Shown here in pieces: positions 5,640 through 6,553 of a DNA stretch of 6,553 nucleotides (position 1 is its first letter; each line of letters opens with the position of its first letter). Origin of the DNA: Bacillota bacterium (GTDB taxonomy: Bacteria > Bacillota > Clostridia > Oscillospirales > Ruminococcaceae); assembly GCA_023451415.1 (NCBI GenBank), contig JAEXZK010000166.1:1-6553 (forward strand), written 5' to 3'. The notes under the pieces were generated by a model, which was not told where the DNA came from, searched no databases, and worked only from the letters and a program-made list of their open reading frames with translations. Made by a program: the position numbers and the translations under genes.

Positions 5640-6553
5640 TTAAAAATAGAGCTTGCTCTCCCCTTTGCCCCGCCGCCCGATGGCCGCGGCGCAGCGGCTG
5701 GCTTCCGCCAGGATGGCATGTGTGTCCAGAAGCAGCGCCCCGTCCCGCTTGACAAAGCGCCCGTCCACCAGGGTGTGGCGGATATTGGTGTGGTCGGCGC
5801 TGTAAAGGATGGCGGCAAGGGGATTGTAGAGAGGGGCTGTGGAGGGGGTATCCAGGTCCCAGATGTTCAGGTCGGCGGCGGCCCCCAGCCGCAGGTCCCC
5901 GGCGCCGAAGCCCAGGGCATCATGCCCCCGCATCAGCGTCCGCCACACCTCCCGGAGGGTAAAGTCCTCGGCCCGGTCCTCCCACTTGCCCAGCAGGGCC
6001 AGGAGCCTGGCCTGCTCCAGGGCGTCCAGGGTGTTGGAGCTGGCAGCGCCGTCGGTGCCGATGCAGAGGTTGGCCCGGTCCCAGCGGTCCCAGAGGGTCC
6101 CTCTGCCCATCCCCAACTTCAGGTAGGTCTTGGGGCACGCGGCCAGATAGGTATCCGCCCGGAAGAATTTGTAATCATCCTCCTCCAGCCAGAGGCCGTG
6201 GGCCGCGATACAGGGCACATCAAAGCCTCCCGCCCGGTCCAGGGCCGCCGCCGGGGAGCAGCCGTACTTCTCATAGCTTTCCGCCACCTGTTCCCGGGTC
6301 TCGGACAGGTGGATATGGATGCCTGCCCCGTCGTCCCGGGCCGCCTGGGCCAGCTGTTCCAGAACTCGGGGCGGGCAGAGGTAGGTGGAGTGGGGGCCGT
6401 ACCGCACCTGGATCAAGGGGTCGGACCGGTACCGCTCCATCAGGGCTCGGGTGGCGGCGATGTCCGCCGAGGCATCCCCCTCCGTGCCGAAGGCACAGAC
6501 CGCCAGGTCCGCCCGGATGCCGCATTCCCTGGCGGCCTCGGCGGTCTGCTCCG
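5640..6553 (-). CDS. Amidohydrolase, MtaD/S-adenosylhomocysteine-deaminase-like, C-terminal part
   Basis: Metal-dependent hydrolase of the amidohydrolase superfamily, probably cytosolic, closest by motif to 5-methylthioadenosine/SAH deaminases, which remove ammonia from adenosine-type compounds. The frame is open to the right edge (303 codons in view), so the true start and the first HxH metal motif are outside; an internal ATG at 6438-6440 is not the start. Visible motifs: YGPHSTYLCPP near 6380-6400; HIHLSET, with the metal-binding His at 6309-6311 and the catalytic-type Glu three residues later; AAHG, with a metal His at 6198-6200; and GTDGAASSNTLD, with the metal Asp at 6051-6053. The C-terminus has the family's GAAADLNIWD and PLYNPLAAILYSA segments and the beta-sandwich VDGRFVKRDG. 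Odd: where relatives usually have P-x-S-N-x-K-L, this has CPKTYLKLGMG, so the exact substrate is uncertain. It is followed after 24 bp by the YihY gene. Confidence 0.88.
   Translation of the reverse strand, partial: EQTAEAARECGIRADLAVCAFGTEGDASADIAATRALMERYRSDPLIQVRYGPHSTYLCPPRVLEQLAQAARDDGAGIHIHLSETREQVAESYEKYGCSPAAALDRAGGFDVPCIAAHGLWLEEDDYKFFRADTYLAACPKTYLKLGMGRGTLWDRWDRANLCIGTDGAASSNTLDALEQARLLALLGKWEDRAEDFTLREVWRTLMRGHDALGFGAGDLRLGAAADLNIWDLDTPSTAPLYNPLAAILYSADHTNIRHTLVDGRFVKRDGALLLDTHAILAEASRCAAAIGRRGKGESKLYF

Overview
The window looks like chromosomal DNA of a GC-rich, low-oxygen Firmicute, most likely a gut Oscillospiraceae/Clostridia relative. That is inferred from strong AGGAGG-type ribosome binding sites, an HrcA/CIRCE heat-shock operator, a Gram-positive-style lipoprotein and a membrane-tethered XRE regulator, together with high GC at third codon positions. 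No phage, transposase, CRISPR, rRNA or tRNA is visible.

Layout, left to right. (1) Positions 1-740, minus strand: the N-terminal 40% or so of the Hsp90 chaperone gene htpG, running off the left edge. Its control region is unusually readable: TTGATT-N17-TATACT promoter at 799-827 and a perfect CIRCE operator with extended 14-bp arms at 763-799, lying at the predicted transcription start. (2) Positions 1088-3160, plus strand: a 690-residue predicted lipoprotein of unknown function, built from two homologous regions flanking a different central domain. A strong terminator at 3174-3215 closes it. (3) Positions 3215-4402 (probably 4474 ancestrally), minus strand: an XRE-family helix-turn-helix protein with one membrane span, a coiled coil and a beta-rich outer domain. 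Its expected ATG, with an ideal Shine-Dalgarno, is followed by an in-frame TAA at codon 5, so the DNA-binding domain may be broken. (4) Positions 4475-4742: a hairpin-rich intergenic stretch carrying a 25-bp direct repeat. (5) Positions 4743-5615, minus strand: a YihY/BrkB-family membrane protein with a GTG start. (6) Positions 5640-6553, minus strand: the C-terminal part of an amidohydrolase of the MtaD/SAH-deaminase type, running off the right edge and only 24 bp upstream of the YihY gene, so the two are probably one operon.

How the genes relate: htpG is an independently controlled stress gene divergent from the lipoprotein gene. The lipoprotein and XRE genes converge on a terminator. The amidohydrolase and YihY genes are co-directional and probably co-transcribed; no strong terminator separates them from the XRE gene. 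I see no coherent new multi-gene system. The most notable points are the nonsense codon in the regulator, the duplicated architecture of the lipoprotein and the structured repeat region.
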